A stretch of 64,000 bases of DNA, taken from the NCBI GenBank assembly GCA_963678675.1, contig OY783197.1:12706304-12770303 (forward strand), written 5' to 3'. Each line of letters begins with the position of its first letter. Position 1 is the first letter of the stretch. Made by a program: the position numbers and the translations under genes. Shown piece by piece: positions 1 through 11,040 of the stretch. The notes under the pieces were generated by a model. It ran no database searches, was not told the origin of the DNA, and saw only the letters and a program-made list of their open reading frames with translations. This DNA is from Xiphydria camelus (taxonomy: Eukaryota > Arthropoda > Insecta > Hymenoptera > Xiphydriidae).

Positions 1-567
1 GCATAGGCTACTAGTGTCGGGCCTTAAGAAGTAAACACAAATCGATAACTGCATTATCATACATATGTACATATCACCTGTCCAACAAAATAGTATTTAT
101 TATACTCAAAATTTACGGTAACTGATTTAGTCTGAATATAATACGTACCTTTAAAGAATAATAATCTGTTCACACGGGCCCGCCAAGTACCATTTGGAAT
201 ATTTGTGGCCTGTTTTGCTATAGTCAATTGTTATTTCAATCTTGGTCACTCGTTAGGTTTGATTATAGCGGGTGATTTATAGGATGGTAACAGGAGATGT
301 CTGAAGGATTAGTCGAAGTTCTTACGCGCCCTTCTGCGTCTCTTATATCACTCACCCTGTAAAATATTTGGTACAGGCACTTGGCACTACATTCAGATAT
401 CAATACTTTTTTTTGAGTAGAATATTTTTTGGAGAAAGGCGAAAGATAGCGTGCAATTTTCATTGAAGTTTTTTCGAGACAAGATTTTTATTGTTTTTTT
501 TTAAAGTGATATCATGCAACGGTAACAAAGCTACCGCTCGAATATACAGGAGAAACTAGAGCAAGTT
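1..567. other. Flank left of the CACTA element, no gene recognised
   Basis: AT-rich sequence with only one short open frame (263-463, minus, 66 codons). It has no recognisable motif and looks like chance. The segment ends at the two T bases (566-567) that appear to be the target duplication of the next element. Confidence 0.5.
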
Positions 568-780
568 CCCAAGTAACACGATGACGTCATTTTAACGTTC
601 TTTTTTGGTCAGTTGTGACGTCTTGTGACTTTCAGAATCACGTATTATTCACGTGAGAAATGACGTGATAATGTCTCAGCCCAGAAACGTCATTTTGTAA
701 CGTAGCAGAGACGTCACTCGGTGACGTTTTAAAGACGGCACTTTTTAGATATTTTTTGACGTATAAACCACAGGGTATTT
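568..780. repeat. Left terminal inverted repeat and subterminal ACGTC motifs
   Basis: After the terminal repeat, the motif GACGTC or close variants (TGACGTGA, AACGTCAT, AGACGTCACT, TGACGTTT, TGACGTAT) recurs roughly every 15-35 bases on both strands. In CACTA elements, clustered subterminal motifs bind the accessory element protein. That these motifs do so here is inference. Confidence 0.6.
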
Positions 781-880
781 TATATAAAATATTTGCAAAA
801 AAAGTCGGATTTTACGGTTTTAGTTTTATTCATATTTGCTTGAAATACATTAAAATATAATACCTACATACATTGTAATA

Positions 881-1010
881 ATATGAAGGGTTTCTTACAA
901 GAACCAAACAAGTCCATACATTATAAGGTTGTCTTGTCGGTTGTTTCTAAGTAAAAAGTCCGCCTTATAGCATATGGACTTGTTTGGTTCTTGTAAGAAA
1001 CCCTTCATAT
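881..1010. repeat. Long hairpin inside the CACTA element
   Basis: Two arms of about 37 bases (881-918 and 972-1010) are nearly perfect reverse complements and are separated by about 53 bases. It lies between the subterminal repeats and the 3' end of the transposase. It could be a small nested foldback insertion or a structural part of the element. Confidence 0.75.
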
Positions 1011-1485
1011 ACTTATTTGTTACATAAAGGAATGTCCCCATTTTAAATCTTTTAATTTAAATGTTTCAACAAAGACACTCTTAAAATGGAGACACTGTAT
1101 ACTAGCTGTGAGCTTATAATCATTATTTTATAGTATGTAGTAAAGGAAAACAAACCAGTAATTCACAATATGACAAAGACGTGTCAGAAAATGGCATAAC
1201 TACACATTTAGAAAAAGAATGATCAAATTTCCATTGTTGCGGATGTAACGACAGATTTTCCAGTAAGCATACACCAAAATCAATAGAATTTTGTGGATAA
1301 GTAAACAAGGGTTTATACATAGAAAATGTTTTGCCAATAATGAATGTGCCGCAATCATTCACTACTATATTGTCTATTTTAATAACTTCTTTTTCACGTA
1401 CACAATAGCAGTCAGAAATTTTATATGTACAAGTAGTTAATGTGAAATTTCCAACAAGCAGCTTTTTGAACTGGTGTCCTATATA

Positions 1486-1519
1486 ATATATCTATATCTA
1501 TATCTATATCTATATCTTT
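1486..1519. repeat. TATATC microsatellite
   Basis: About five tandem copies of a 6-base unit (TATATC), overlapping the last codons of the transposase frame. The array may have altered the true C-terminus. Confidence 0.8.
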
Positions 1520-3261
1520 TCTATATTTTGGAATGTAGGTCCATCGCGATGTTCATATAAATACTGAAACGCCCCCTTTTTATTATTACTTATTTTAAAA
1601 TTTGCATTGATTTCTTGCATTCTGTTACAGATCTGTTCTAAAGGTTTATATGGGGACTTTATTAATTTTTTCATACAACCTAAAAAACTTTCGAAAGGGA
1701 AAGCCGAAAAATTATCCAAAGGACCAAATTTATTGACGTCTTCACTTAAGTGACATAAAGTATGTACATTGTAAACAAAAAATTCTCTTCCATAAAGTTT
1801 TTCACAATGTTCGATAAAAACAGTCAGAAGCCTATGAGCGTATTTTACATCAAACTTTTTAATATGGGAAAACGATGCAAGTATTGAAATACCACAATGT
1901 AGTAATAAAAAGTGTTCATAAACAGCTAATGGAACATGTTTCTTAAGCACGACAGGACCCAAATAGAGTAAAAAGGTGCGAAATTCAGTAGCTTTCCAAT
2001 TCGCTAATTCTGATAATGGCCGTGGTTTTCTATTTATTTCAATAGGCATATATTTTCGTAGCAAGACTAATTTAGAAGATATAAGCTTAACTGTTTGGCT
2101 TCTTAATCTTGTCTTCAAATCTCCCCCTAACCAAGTATTCAATAGTTTTCGTGTAACACCTAAGCACACACTATGCATGTAATCGATAGGAAATTGAGAA
2201 ATAAGTCCAATTGGCAACTGAGTTAATGGTGATATTCCGAGGTGATGATCCTCATCTATTTGATTTAAAAATGAGCTATCTGTTCTTCGAGACGCCGAGG
2301 TACCTTTTAAAATTACACGTCTATTAACATATTCCCCCACTTCCGTACATTTATCGCAACTCGAATAGCCACCATGCGACTTTATGCACTTTATGTATGC
2401 CCTGGCAGGTGCATCACATATAAAGTTGTTGACTACAATAGAGTAGTGAATACTTTTGATATTTATGCCATTTTCTAAAACACAATTCAGTTCATTAATA
2501 AATTCATCCAAAAACCCAGCGAGAGGTATTGGTTTTGATTTTCCACAAAATATTCCTACAGGAAATGGGGAATAATTATTTTTAAGACTGTTAGTCACAC
2601 GAGCTAAGATGGGCCAAAACTGAATATTTGAACTTCGAAAAAGAGGAATTCCATCTATATTAAAGCTAAGTTTTATCACCTGGCTAGGAAAATCTTCACA
2701 TGCTAATTTATTTAAAGCCTCTACTAGACCTACATGACAATATGTTCCATTTTCTAATTCTTTGATATGACTCATGGCTGATGAAGAAACTTTTAATAAA
2801 GTGCGGCATTCTAAGGGTAACTCTGGATGAAACTTGGATAGTTTATGTAACAAATCAGTAACAATGGAATGTGGAATGTTAGATGATATTGCCCATTTCC
2901 GTAATGTCTCTTTAAAATCATCAGAGGAATCCTCGGAAGAATTAGAGCCTAATGAATTTGAGGATATGTAACTAGCAATGCCATATTTATGAGTTATATT
3001 AGAAGTTTCTTCAACACAGTCGCTAGGAGTATGCTCCAATATTGATGATGTTTGCGATACATTCTCAGGTAAAGTTACAATTTCAGTGAATACCGATGTA
3101 GACACTTGACTTTCAGAAATTTGCTTTGGAAGAAAACCCTGCTTTATAAAACATTCGTTATCAGTAATCTGATCTAGCACTTGTAATTGTTCCTTAACAA
3201 CTTTTTGTACACGCCTATATATCTGCCTTTCGCTGACAATATTTTTTTTGAAATTTTGCAT
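1510..3261 (-). CDS. CACTA/tnp2-like transposase, single open frame of 583 codons
   Basis: Predicted DDE-type transposase for the surrounding element, acting on its terminal repeats in the nucleus. Visible motifs in order: a serine-rich acidic N-terminal third; NIDGIPL (Asp about 203) followed by FWPI; ICDAPARAY (Asp about 283); a CDKC zinc-ligand pair (about 302-305); FPIDYMHSVCLGV (about 358-369); and AFPFESFLG near residue 535, a candidate acidic catalytic residue. The spacing of D, CxxC and DxMH matches the tnp2/Transposase_21-like group found in insect and hydra elements. The start is the ATG 24 bases after the TAA of the upstream gene. The frame upstream is open back to that TAA, so both genes share a phase. 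No internal stop or frameshift is seen. The family call is recognition by eye, not by database search. Confidence 0.8.
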   Translation of the reverse strand: MQNFKKNIVSERQIYRRVQKVVKEQLQVLDQITDNECFIKQGFLPKQISESQVSTSVFTEIVTLPENVSQTSSILEHTPSDCVEETSNITHKYGIASYISSNSLGSNSSEDSSDDFKETLRKWAISSNIPHSIVTDLLHKLSKFHPELPLECRTLLKVSSSAMSHIKELENGTYCHVGLVEALNKLACEDFPSQVIKLSFNIDGIPLFRSSNIQFWPILARVTNSLKNNYSPFPVGIFCGKSKPIPLAGFLDEFINELNCVLENGINIKSIHYSIVVNNFICDAPARAYIKCIKSHGGYSSCDKCTEVGEYVNRRVILKGTSASRRTDSSFLNQIDEDHHLGISPLTQLPIGLISQFPIDYMHSVCLGVTRKLLNTWLGGDLKTRLRSQTVKLISSKLVLLRKYMPIEINRKPRPLSELANWKATEFRTFLLYLGPVVLKKHVPLAVYEHFLLLHCGISILASFSHIKKFDVKYAHRLLTVFIEHCEKLYGREFFVYNVHTLCHLSEDVNKFGPLDNFSAFPFESFLGCMKKLIKSPYKPLEQICNRMQEINANFKISNNKKGAFQYLYEHRDGPTFQNIEKI

Positions 3262-3285
3262 TTTTAAAAAATTTTTGAGTATATT

Positions 3286-6200
3286 TTACTTCCTTGTGTT
3301 TGCTCTCACCAATCTTTGAGGAGCGTGCTTAAGCCAAATTTTTATGGAATCCTCAACTTCCTTGTCTGTTATGCCAGGACTATTTAATTTGACAGCCTCT
3401 AAAAAAATAGGTTTAGGTAAATATTCAGTGTTTCAGTATTTTATAATTTTAGTTCAAACTTAAAACTTTACTTACTAATTACAGCTTCCTTTAACAGTAA
3501 ATTACCAAACGGAATTTTCCCAAGACGTTTTCCATAAAATGAATACTGCGTTGCCAGATCGTCAGTAAAAATTATTTTCAGGATTCGGTTCGTTTTGGAT
3601 GTGCAATCTTTGCCACCTACACTGTTCAAATAAACAACCTACAAAAAAGATAATATTAGTATTGGTTTGTAGAAAAAAATATCACCTAAAACTTTTTAAA
3701 ACAGTAAAAAAGTTTGAATCCCGCAGATAATACATATACAGGGTGTCCATAAATAATTCTAGGGCTGCTTCTACGCACGAAAAATCTCGATATTTACCAA
3801 GTTAATAACCTCAAAATATTTGTTTTTTTAAATATATTTTGCCACATTTTTAGTAGTGTACAAATTTTTTTGCCCATAATTTCCTGATACCCTGCATACC
3901 AGATTACTACATAATTTCGTATAAGAAAGATACTCACAACTGATGACAATTTTTCATTACATTTTAAATATTCTTCCACATGCTTAATGTCATCTAAATG
4001 AGTTAAAGGCAGCTGTACTGGAAAATCAGCAGGTATTGCGACAGTTTTCGATACATCCTTATTTTTGATGTAGTTTAAAATTTGAATGTTCTGCTCTTTT
4101 ATAATATTAAGCAAAGTTAATATTTGGGTTCTGAATTCTAAAAAAAAGATAGCCATTAAATTATATAAAAATAATACAATATACCAGAATAAATTATTTT
4201 TGAATTAATAGAATTAAAAACATTATTTTTTTAAACCATCTTTCCACATCTTTCTTTAAACGTGCTTAATTTTGACACTACTGGTATACTTAAACTATAT
4301 TTTTTTTTCTTTTCGATAGCTCTTATTCATTCGGGCATCCCACATATTTCTTATATATGTACTCACCTAGCTCATCCCCACGTGCCCTAGGTATCCCATG
4401 GGATGTTTCGTTGTTAACAGGTCGGCGTAAATCACTTGTGCTTGCTTGTAGTGAATTAATTGTGGTTTCATTAGAAGGAGTGTTTTCCAATACAACTGAC
4501 CTTTTAGTATATCCTTAAAAAAAAATTAGTTGCATGGATTAATATCTTAAGATGAAAACGTAGAAAAATTCTGAAAACTTGGACTTTTAAGGAGTAGGGA
4601 GTGCTGGCAAAAATACCTGTTCTTTTTGTTACAAATCTGAAAAAAAATGGTTCGCTTTTTGCAAAAGATTCATACTTAAGCAAAAACTTACCCTTGGGTT
4701 ATTACCGAGTACTCTAAGTGAAAGATTTTAACATATTTTCAAAAATGTTGATTTTTTTTATCAAAAATTTTCCAAAGAAAATTTTATTCACTTAGTGAAC
4801 TCGGGAATAACGCAAAGAACATTTTTGCTTTATAAAGTTTTTGCGAAAAATGAAGCATTTTCCTTTAGATTTGTAATAAAAAGCGTTATTTTGTGCCAGA
4901 GCTCACTGCTCCATAAGACTTTCGAAGGATATTTCTGTAGAATTTACAATAAAACAAAATACAATGGAAACATTTTAGTTCCCTTCGCCCCATTGATGTT
5001 ACCTAATGTATGAAATTTTCACAATTTTCCTAAGTTTCCATTTCAAGATATTAATCTATGCAGTTCGTGGTAAGACACTTGACACATATACAAAAATTAA
5101 ATTGAATAATATAAACATATCAGATAAGAAATGAAAATAACTTACCACTCTGACTTCCGCCAACTGGAGTCAGTTGTAAACTCAGTTGTCGAGTATCACA
5201 TACTTCTTGCGAGAGCTCAGAAAACTGAGAACTTACAGCTACCTGTGTTCTGTTACAAATAGGTCTATCTTGAACTGCTGAATAGGGCTCTGATGATAAA
5301 TTATTTGACGCTAAAATTAGTAAACACAATTAAAAGATTCGAAAAATAAAAAATTGCCAATCTGTATAATGCTAACGTGCTAAAAAATTATTTGTAGTTT
5401 TTCAAGAAAAAAAAATAAATATGATTTTAGAGTTTATAGACAGTAGGCAAAAAGAAGGTTGCAAAAAAATTACCGTTTTCATTCCATTTAATTAGAGGTG
5501 GGCGTTTTAATGACAAGTTGTCCTCGTCCTCTTCTTCACTACCACTAGGGGAAACGAAACGTGATGGTTTCTTCAATTTGCGCTTCCTTTTATTTGAACA
5601 TTCTGAATCTGTTGCTAAGTCAGAAGTAACTTCTGCTAGTTTTAATTTTTCCTCGGCTTTTCCTAAATTATCTGAAAAATGAAAAATAAATGTAGATGTA
5701 CTTATAAAAGTAATGCCTCCTATTGAACTTGCGAGCTATTTTACATTTCACTCATTCGATAAAATATCATTTTAGCTAAGAGTGGGTAACTATTAAAAAG
5801 TTTCTTCAATTTTTACCTGGTGAAATTTCATTCAAAAAAGTTTGAGGCACTTGAAAAAAGTGTATAATAGGATAAGCAAATGGCGAGGCAAATGGAGATC
5901 TGCCAAAATTTATTATTTACCTTGTTTCAAAAAAAAAACGGAAAAATCTGAACAAATTAAATGTAAATTGTTTTTTTAGCCAATACTTAATAAATATTCA
6001 CAATTCCACTCCAACAAATCAACAAATTTAGATATTTATACAAAGATTGCAAAAACCTAACCTAACCTAGGTAACTTAGGTATCTATTTTTAGGTTAAGT
6101 TAGATAAAGAAAAACCAACCTGTTTCGTAGAATTGTCGGCTAATTTTATAAAGATTCCATTTTGTCGTGTCAGGTTCCTGGAGTGATTGTAAAGCTTGTT

Positions 6201-6327
6201 TATAAACTTTTTGGTTTTTTGTTGATGGCCAAAAAACCTCTTTTTTCCTTGGAGTAATCCAGTTGGAAGCAACAACAGCTAGACCGCCACCATCGTTCTC
6301 CTCAAACTCAATTAACATATAAGACAT
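3286..6327 (-). CDS. DUF4806-type accessory protein of the CACTA element, seven exons, 397 residues
   Basis: Exons on the minus strand: 6327-6120, 5671-5474, 5310-5146, 4513-4367, 4137-3938, 3638-3476 and 3398-3286. All six introns have GT-AG ends. The joined exons total 1194 bases, exactly 398 codons including TAA, with all phases matching. The N-terminus (MSYMLIEFEENDGG, then VFWP) is the module that commonly opens insect DUF4806 proteins. Exon 2 has a basic cluster (KRKRKLKKP) followed by an acidic run (SEEEDED), a likely nuclear signal. The last three exons give the DUF4806-like core, with VGGKD, a KIIFTDDLATQYSFYGK stretch and a C-terminal WLKHAPQR. Its role may be sequence-specific DNA binding, like TnpA of plant CACTA elements; that is inference. 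The transposase frame follows in phase after the stop. Confidence 0.8.
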
Positions 6328-7739
6328 CTACGGTCAAAAATCAATGTTTACTTTCAAGAAAGTAATAAATATTTTTCATATTTGTTTGAATTGTAGTTCT
6401 TCCGGATGATTCCTGCGTCGATAACACTTGCTGTTTCAAGCTTCCGCGTCACAGTCTCACAAGCTGACAGTCTCAGTGTAGGTAATCGTCACTCCCCTGA
6501 GGATGTCCTATATAATTGTGGATGAAATCTCGGAACAGCAAGTTTCACCGATGCAGGAGTCTTAGGAAAAAACTACACTTTCATCGTATAGGTACAGCCT
6601 GTGAAAGTCGAGGTGAAAGTTTCCAATCAAGAATAGTTTTATCAGATTGAATATTCTGATAAATGGCCAACGTGAGCAAATTTTATAGCGATTTTTATTT
6701 TAACTGCACTTGTGTTCTCAGGGCACAGTGCACCTCCTCAAGACAAAGACTTGTCAACCTGACTATAACTTTTCATATTTATTTTCCTCGAAAAACAGAA
6801 TAGACTTACATTGAAAGAACAGAAGGTCGATTTCAGGTTCAGAACACAAAATATTATGTAAAAATAATATCCCTTGCGACACTAACGTTTTTACAATGGC
6901 CAATGGCGGCCAAGGGACAGTGGACACGCTACTCCACCGGAGATAACAGGAAAATACTTTTCTATCTATACTAGATAGGTAACTAATTTGTTCTCAGTGC
7001 CACACAACGGCAAACTATGCACCACAAATCATACCATATACATCTTCTGCAATCTGCTGAACTGGCGCGCACGTGTAGGCGACGGCGTGAATAATCGGAA
7101 AAGGCACAGGGCAGTAGTGGGGCGCACAGGAAAACGAAAAAAGGACGTGGCAGGTGATGGCGGCGCGGGTGGAGTGCGGGTCTGGATCACAAAACTGACA
7201 AAACAAGCAAGCGGGATGGCCTGGCAGCGCGGCGGTCGGCTGGCGCAGGCGCACCGCGCATTACGCATGTTGCCAATTTTCTAAAGGTTCATTTCAAATG
7301 TAACAGTTTACTAAAAAACCATTCTACAGTAATTTTGTGCCATATTAACCCTATTATTTGGTATTCAGGTAAATATTTTGGCAAAATAACATTGCCTTGT
7401 CATGTTTTTTAAACAAAAAAGTATTTATTTGGTCCAAAAATAGAGATTTGGCAACGCCACGGCTATGCTACTCTGAAAGGCCGGCGATTGGGGGATAGTG
7501 ATCACATGACATAATCCTTCAAATTTTTGGCGCGCTTGATGACGGCACGTGAGGAATATACTGCGTTTGAAAGAAAATATTTTTCTTGCAATTAATTGTA
7601 GACAATACATTAATAATTACATTTTGTTTGAAAGTAAACAGAGATCAATCTTGCCATAAAAAATACCTACCTAAATTAAAATTTTATAATAATTAATAGT
7701 AATAATAACAATACCATAATAGTTGGTAGCAAGTTTTTA
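6328..7739. other. Non-coding 5' region of the CACTA genes with a GC-rich segment
   Basis: No supported coding exon. The part at about 7050-7270 is clearly GC- and CpG-richer than the rest of the element and gives three overlapping short frames that are probably artefacts of composition. By position it would hold the promoter and 5' UTR of the two minus-strand genes. No specific promoter element could be fixed. Confidence 0.4.
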
Positions 7740-7916
7740 TTTAAATTAACGTCATTAAATTTAATAGTAAATCACGTCTCTTTGTCGTCACTATTGAGTC
7801 GTCTATAAAACGTCTTAAATTTGACGGCAATGCGACGTCAATTTTTCGTCATCTGACGTCGCGCGACGAAACTCACCAAAAAGAAACGTCAAAATGACGT
7901 CATCGTGTTGCTTGGG
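7740..7916. repeat. Right subterminal ACGTC motifs and terminal inverted repeat
   Basis: Contains a mirror set of the left-end motifs (AACGTCAT, CACGTCTC, AACGTCTT, GCGACGTCAAT, TGACGTCGCGCGACG, AACGTCAA) and ends with the inverted copy of the left terminus. A TT follows at 7917-7918. Confidence 0.65.
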
Positions 7917-9552
7917 TTGGTACGGGACTTTGGTCCCTCGTTTCCATTACTTTCCCTGATAATGAGAGGCCCACTTCCTGCATGAACTTGTTCCGGTCTA
8001 TATCTAGATCTATCCTAAAGCCTTCAATGCTTGAAGTCAGTTTGACCCATCTAGCTCCTCCCAGTTTTAGGTTTTCTTTAATTTTTACTTTACTGATCCA
8101 AAAATTTCTTCTATCATGAGATTGATAGAGCCTCGCGCCAAGTAAAGGAAAAAATAGTTTACTTTTCTTTAACAATAAGACTGTGCCAATCAGTATCTAC
8201 CGTGTCTTGCAGCTCATCTATCACCCCCTCGTTTAAAATCGATATAACTGGCGAATTATTTCTCTCTTGTTTCGATTTTCATATCTTATATTATCCCAAA
8301 ACTTCGTTCATTTCGACGTATTTTTCGCGATTTTTGAATTATTTGTATAAGTTCATAAACGTAAGTTGATCCGCAAAAGATTATTCTTCAATGAATAACA
8401 TTATTCCTTTTTTCCTTCAGCTATAAGTTTGAATTTATTTAAAAAATGAATTTATGTAAATATATCTCAAAAACTATGAAAGGTAAGGAAAAATGAATGA
8501 CTTTTTAGAGTGATGAGTGTAGTGATTGAACTATACTTACTTAATTTAATTTGGATTCAAAAAGCTTTTCTAAAAAAATGGCAACATTATTACGCACGGA
8601 CAGTCCAAATATTATTTTTAATATTTATATTTTTTCCATTAATTATATCAATTTCAAATGTACGAGAAATATAGTAATGATTGGTGAACTCCGGATTGCT
8701 AGACGAATGAAATATCGGAACTATAAGTTGATACTTAGTACTGCAATTAACATTTTCATTAAGCCCTTGTTTTGATACTACATTCTGATATCAATACTTG
8801 TTCGAATGAAGGATCTTATAATATATCTTTTTTTCTTTACTTCAATTGTATCTTCGATAGGTTGACTTTTGTCAGGCTTACTTAGGCAGAGAACATTTTT
8901 TTAAACACAATTTTTTGTAAGTTCCTAAGTAGTCCTTGGCGTAACTTCTGTACATTATAATGTTTGGAATTTAGCATCTGCGAAGACCATTTGGATCAGT
9001 ATGCGGACCAATTATGTGAAAAATGAGCAGCGTAAATTAGTTAGTCGACTGTTTAAAAGGATCGAAATGAGAGCACACGAGAGGGCGCGGAAAAATGAAG
9101 AACGAAACTAGTCGCCGTCGAGTGGTCCTGAAGAGGACCGCTACAGTTTCCTTTCAATGCGGTTCTTCTGGTCATGCCAGGTTTTCTCGATTGAACGCAA
9201 GAGGTTTTGATCGCTTCCTAATCAAAAGTTAATATTGGCAAAAACTCGAAAAATTAACCGTTTCGGAGATACGAGGCTTTAAAATTGTCATTTTGTACCC
9301 ATACGACCTACCCAGATAACATTTGATATACTGTGTATCTGTTATGCACTTTTCTAGGTCTTCTAAAAATAATTACTTTTGAGCTGCAGAATTGCTGGTT
9401 TGTCGTAACCTTTGATTTTGTGGGAGAATGAAACCCTCTCAGGTTCCCAAACGATTTGGAGTCCTTCCGGATACAATTGAACAGCAGCTCGTTTATTTCT
9501 GTAACAAATTGTAAATAACACAATCATATCCAGAATTTCACTATTTAAAATA
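7917..9552. other. Flank right of the CACTA element, no gene identified
   Basis: A minus-strand open frame of 91 codons (8175-7900) crosses the element boundary. Its main part could be a small piece of an unidentified gene, but no motif is recognised. At about 8918-8962 a segment containing TAGTCCTTGGCGTA matches the outer sequence of the mariner remnant at about 34350-34380, so it may be a mariner end. The rest gives no signal. Confidence 0.35.
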
Positions 9553-9690
9553 CTAGGGGGCTCCGCCCCCTGGGAGCTTCGCTCCCCAACCACCCGCGCC
9601 GCTATCGCGGCGCTCCCCCCAAGTTTGTTAGGTAGAAGAGGTTGAGGGCTCGCATTCGCTGGGGTTGGAGCCGGCATTAAAATAAAGCTA
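9553..9690 (-). mobile_element. Helitron 3' terminus (double hairpin and CTAG)
   Basis: Read on the minus strand, two consecutive perfect hairpins (positions 9586-9572, GGGAGCGAAGCTCCC; and 9570-9556, GGGGGCGGAGCCCCC) overlap or directly precede CTAG at 9556-9553, followed by T. GC-rich hairpins just before CTRR-T are the hallmark of Helitron 3' ends. The family owning this end is not certain. It may belong with the adjacent array element or be a separate copy. Confidence 0.65.
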
Positions 9691-9726
9691 TTATATTTGT
9701 TAGGTTGGTACAGTTATAAAAAAAAT

Positions 9727-10772
9727 ATTTATTATTATTATATTAGATTTATAACTTACTAGTAGTCCGTCTCGGCTTCGCACGGGTAGATTGTGGATTG
9801 ATTTTGTCCGTCCACCATTGTTTAAATACATTTTTAATACAAAACTTTTAGTATTTTTCCCGGGCTACGCAATGGTCATATTGGATTTGACCTTGACCAT
9901 GACCTTCAAGGTTATATCAAGGATAAATTAATTTTTTTTCACGTTCAAATGTGTCCTTAACCATTTTTTTCATGTTACCTTTATTGTCAGCGGAGGTCAA
10001 ATTTAGGTCAAGTATAGTTCGACTTTTTGAACACCCTGTATAAGATTTACTAACTTAGAAACCTTCGCGGATATGCGTCCAACTGTTCCCAAAATTTCCA
10101 TCGCAATCAGATGAACGGTTTAGGAAGGCATAATAATCATCCGTACCGGTACTTTTTGAACACCCTGTATAAGATTTACTAACTCAAACTTTCGCGGATA
10201 TGCGTCCAACTGTTCCTCAAATTTTCGTCGCAATCGGATGAACGGTTTAGGAAGGCATAATAATCATCCGTACCGGTACTTTTTGAACACCCTGTATAAG
10301 ATTTACTAACTCAGAAACCTTCGCGGGCATGCGTCCAACCATTCCCCAACTTTTCATCGCAATCGGATGAACGGTTTAGGAAGGCATAATAATCATCAGT
10401 ACCGGTACTTTTTGAACACCCTGTATAAGATTTACTAACTCAGAAACCTTCGCGGGCATGCGTCCAACCATTTCCCAAAGTTTCATCGCAATCGGATGAA
10501 CGGTTTAGGAAGGCATTTGATATTACCTTAAAGGTCACGGTCAAGGTCAAATCCAATACGACCACTGGATAGCCACGGGAAAATCCTTAAAGTTTTGTAT
10601 TAAACATTTTTCTCTAAAATGTTTTCTCGTTGAGATAATCCAGCTTGCGCGAATAGTATGCGCAGTAGCGCCACACACACATTGACGCAGTCACATGTAC
10701 ACGGCTTACGTCTGACGCTCGATTTCCCAGGAAGGTCCCACCGTAGAGCCATAGCATAGATGTTTACACATC
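9727..10772 (-). mobile_element. Non-autonomous Helitron-type copy A, with tandem array
   Basis: On the minus strand it starts with the palindromic GATGTGTAAACATC (10772-10759), then about 200 bases shared with copies B and C, then four to five units of a roughly 130-base repeat. It ends with a GC-rich hairpin segment (CCCGTGCGAAGCCG, near 9760-9790) and an ACTAGT. Similarity to copy C continues about 45 bases beyond that hairpin to near 9727 and then stops. No coding capacity. The repeat units each contain GTACCGGTACTTTTTGAACA and ACCCTGTATAAG. Confidence 0.65.
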
Positions 10773-10836
10773 AAAAACAATATATGTATAGACAGAATAA
10801 ATTTATTGTAATGCTTCATTGAATACGATGTTTTTT

Positions 10837-11040
10837 GATGTGTAAACATCTATGCTATGGCTCTACGGTGGGACCTTCCTGGGAAATCGAGCGTCAGACG
10901 TAAGCCGTGTACATGTGACTGCGTCAGTTTGTGTGTGGCGCTACTGCGCATACTATTCGCGCAAGCTGGATTATCTCAACGGGAAAACATTTTAGAGAAA
11001 AATGTTTAATACACAACTTTAAGGATTTTCCCGTGGCTAC
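10837..11040 (+). mobile_element. Terminal part of Helitron-type copy B
   Basis: Begins GATGTGTAAACATCTATGC and is the near-exact inverted counterpart of 10772-10553 in copy A, so the two copies face each other across 64 bases. It ends in GTGGCTAC at 11040. The same sequence resumes at 21066 (CTACCCAGTGG), showing that the Ty3/gypsy element was inserted here with CTAC duplicated. Confidence 0.75.

Larger units (their letters stand above)
568..7916 (-). mobile_element. Complete CACTA/EnSpm-like DNA transposon, 7.35 kb
   Basis: The two ends are inverted repeats of about 41 bp with few mismatches. The left end begins CCCAAGTAACACGATGACGT; the right end read in reverse begins CCCAAGCAACACGATGACGT. 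A TT dinucleotide flanks each side (566-567 and 7917-7918), consistent with a 2-bp target duplication. Inside are two minus-strand genes: a spliced DUF4806-type gene and a tnp2-like transposase. CACTA-family elements usually have a transposase plus a second DNA-binding protein and repeated subterminal motifs, and all three are seen here. The termini do not start with the classical CACTA pentamer, so assignment to the EnSpm/CMC group rests on the transposase and the layout. Both coding parts are open, which suggests a young copy. Confidence 0.8.

Noticed and set aside
6055..6075. TTAGG-type telomere repeats inside an intron
   Set aside because: Only about three units; short interstitial runs like this (also near 37250) occur widely and do not indicate a telomere.
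7900..8175. 91-codon frame as a host gene fragment
   Set aside because: It crosses the transposon boundary, so its C-terminus is element sequence; no family recognised for the rest.
9300..9320. ACCCAGATAACATTTG as another end of the 55.3-56.6 kb element family
   Set aside because: Only about 12 bases agree and no partner end was found.
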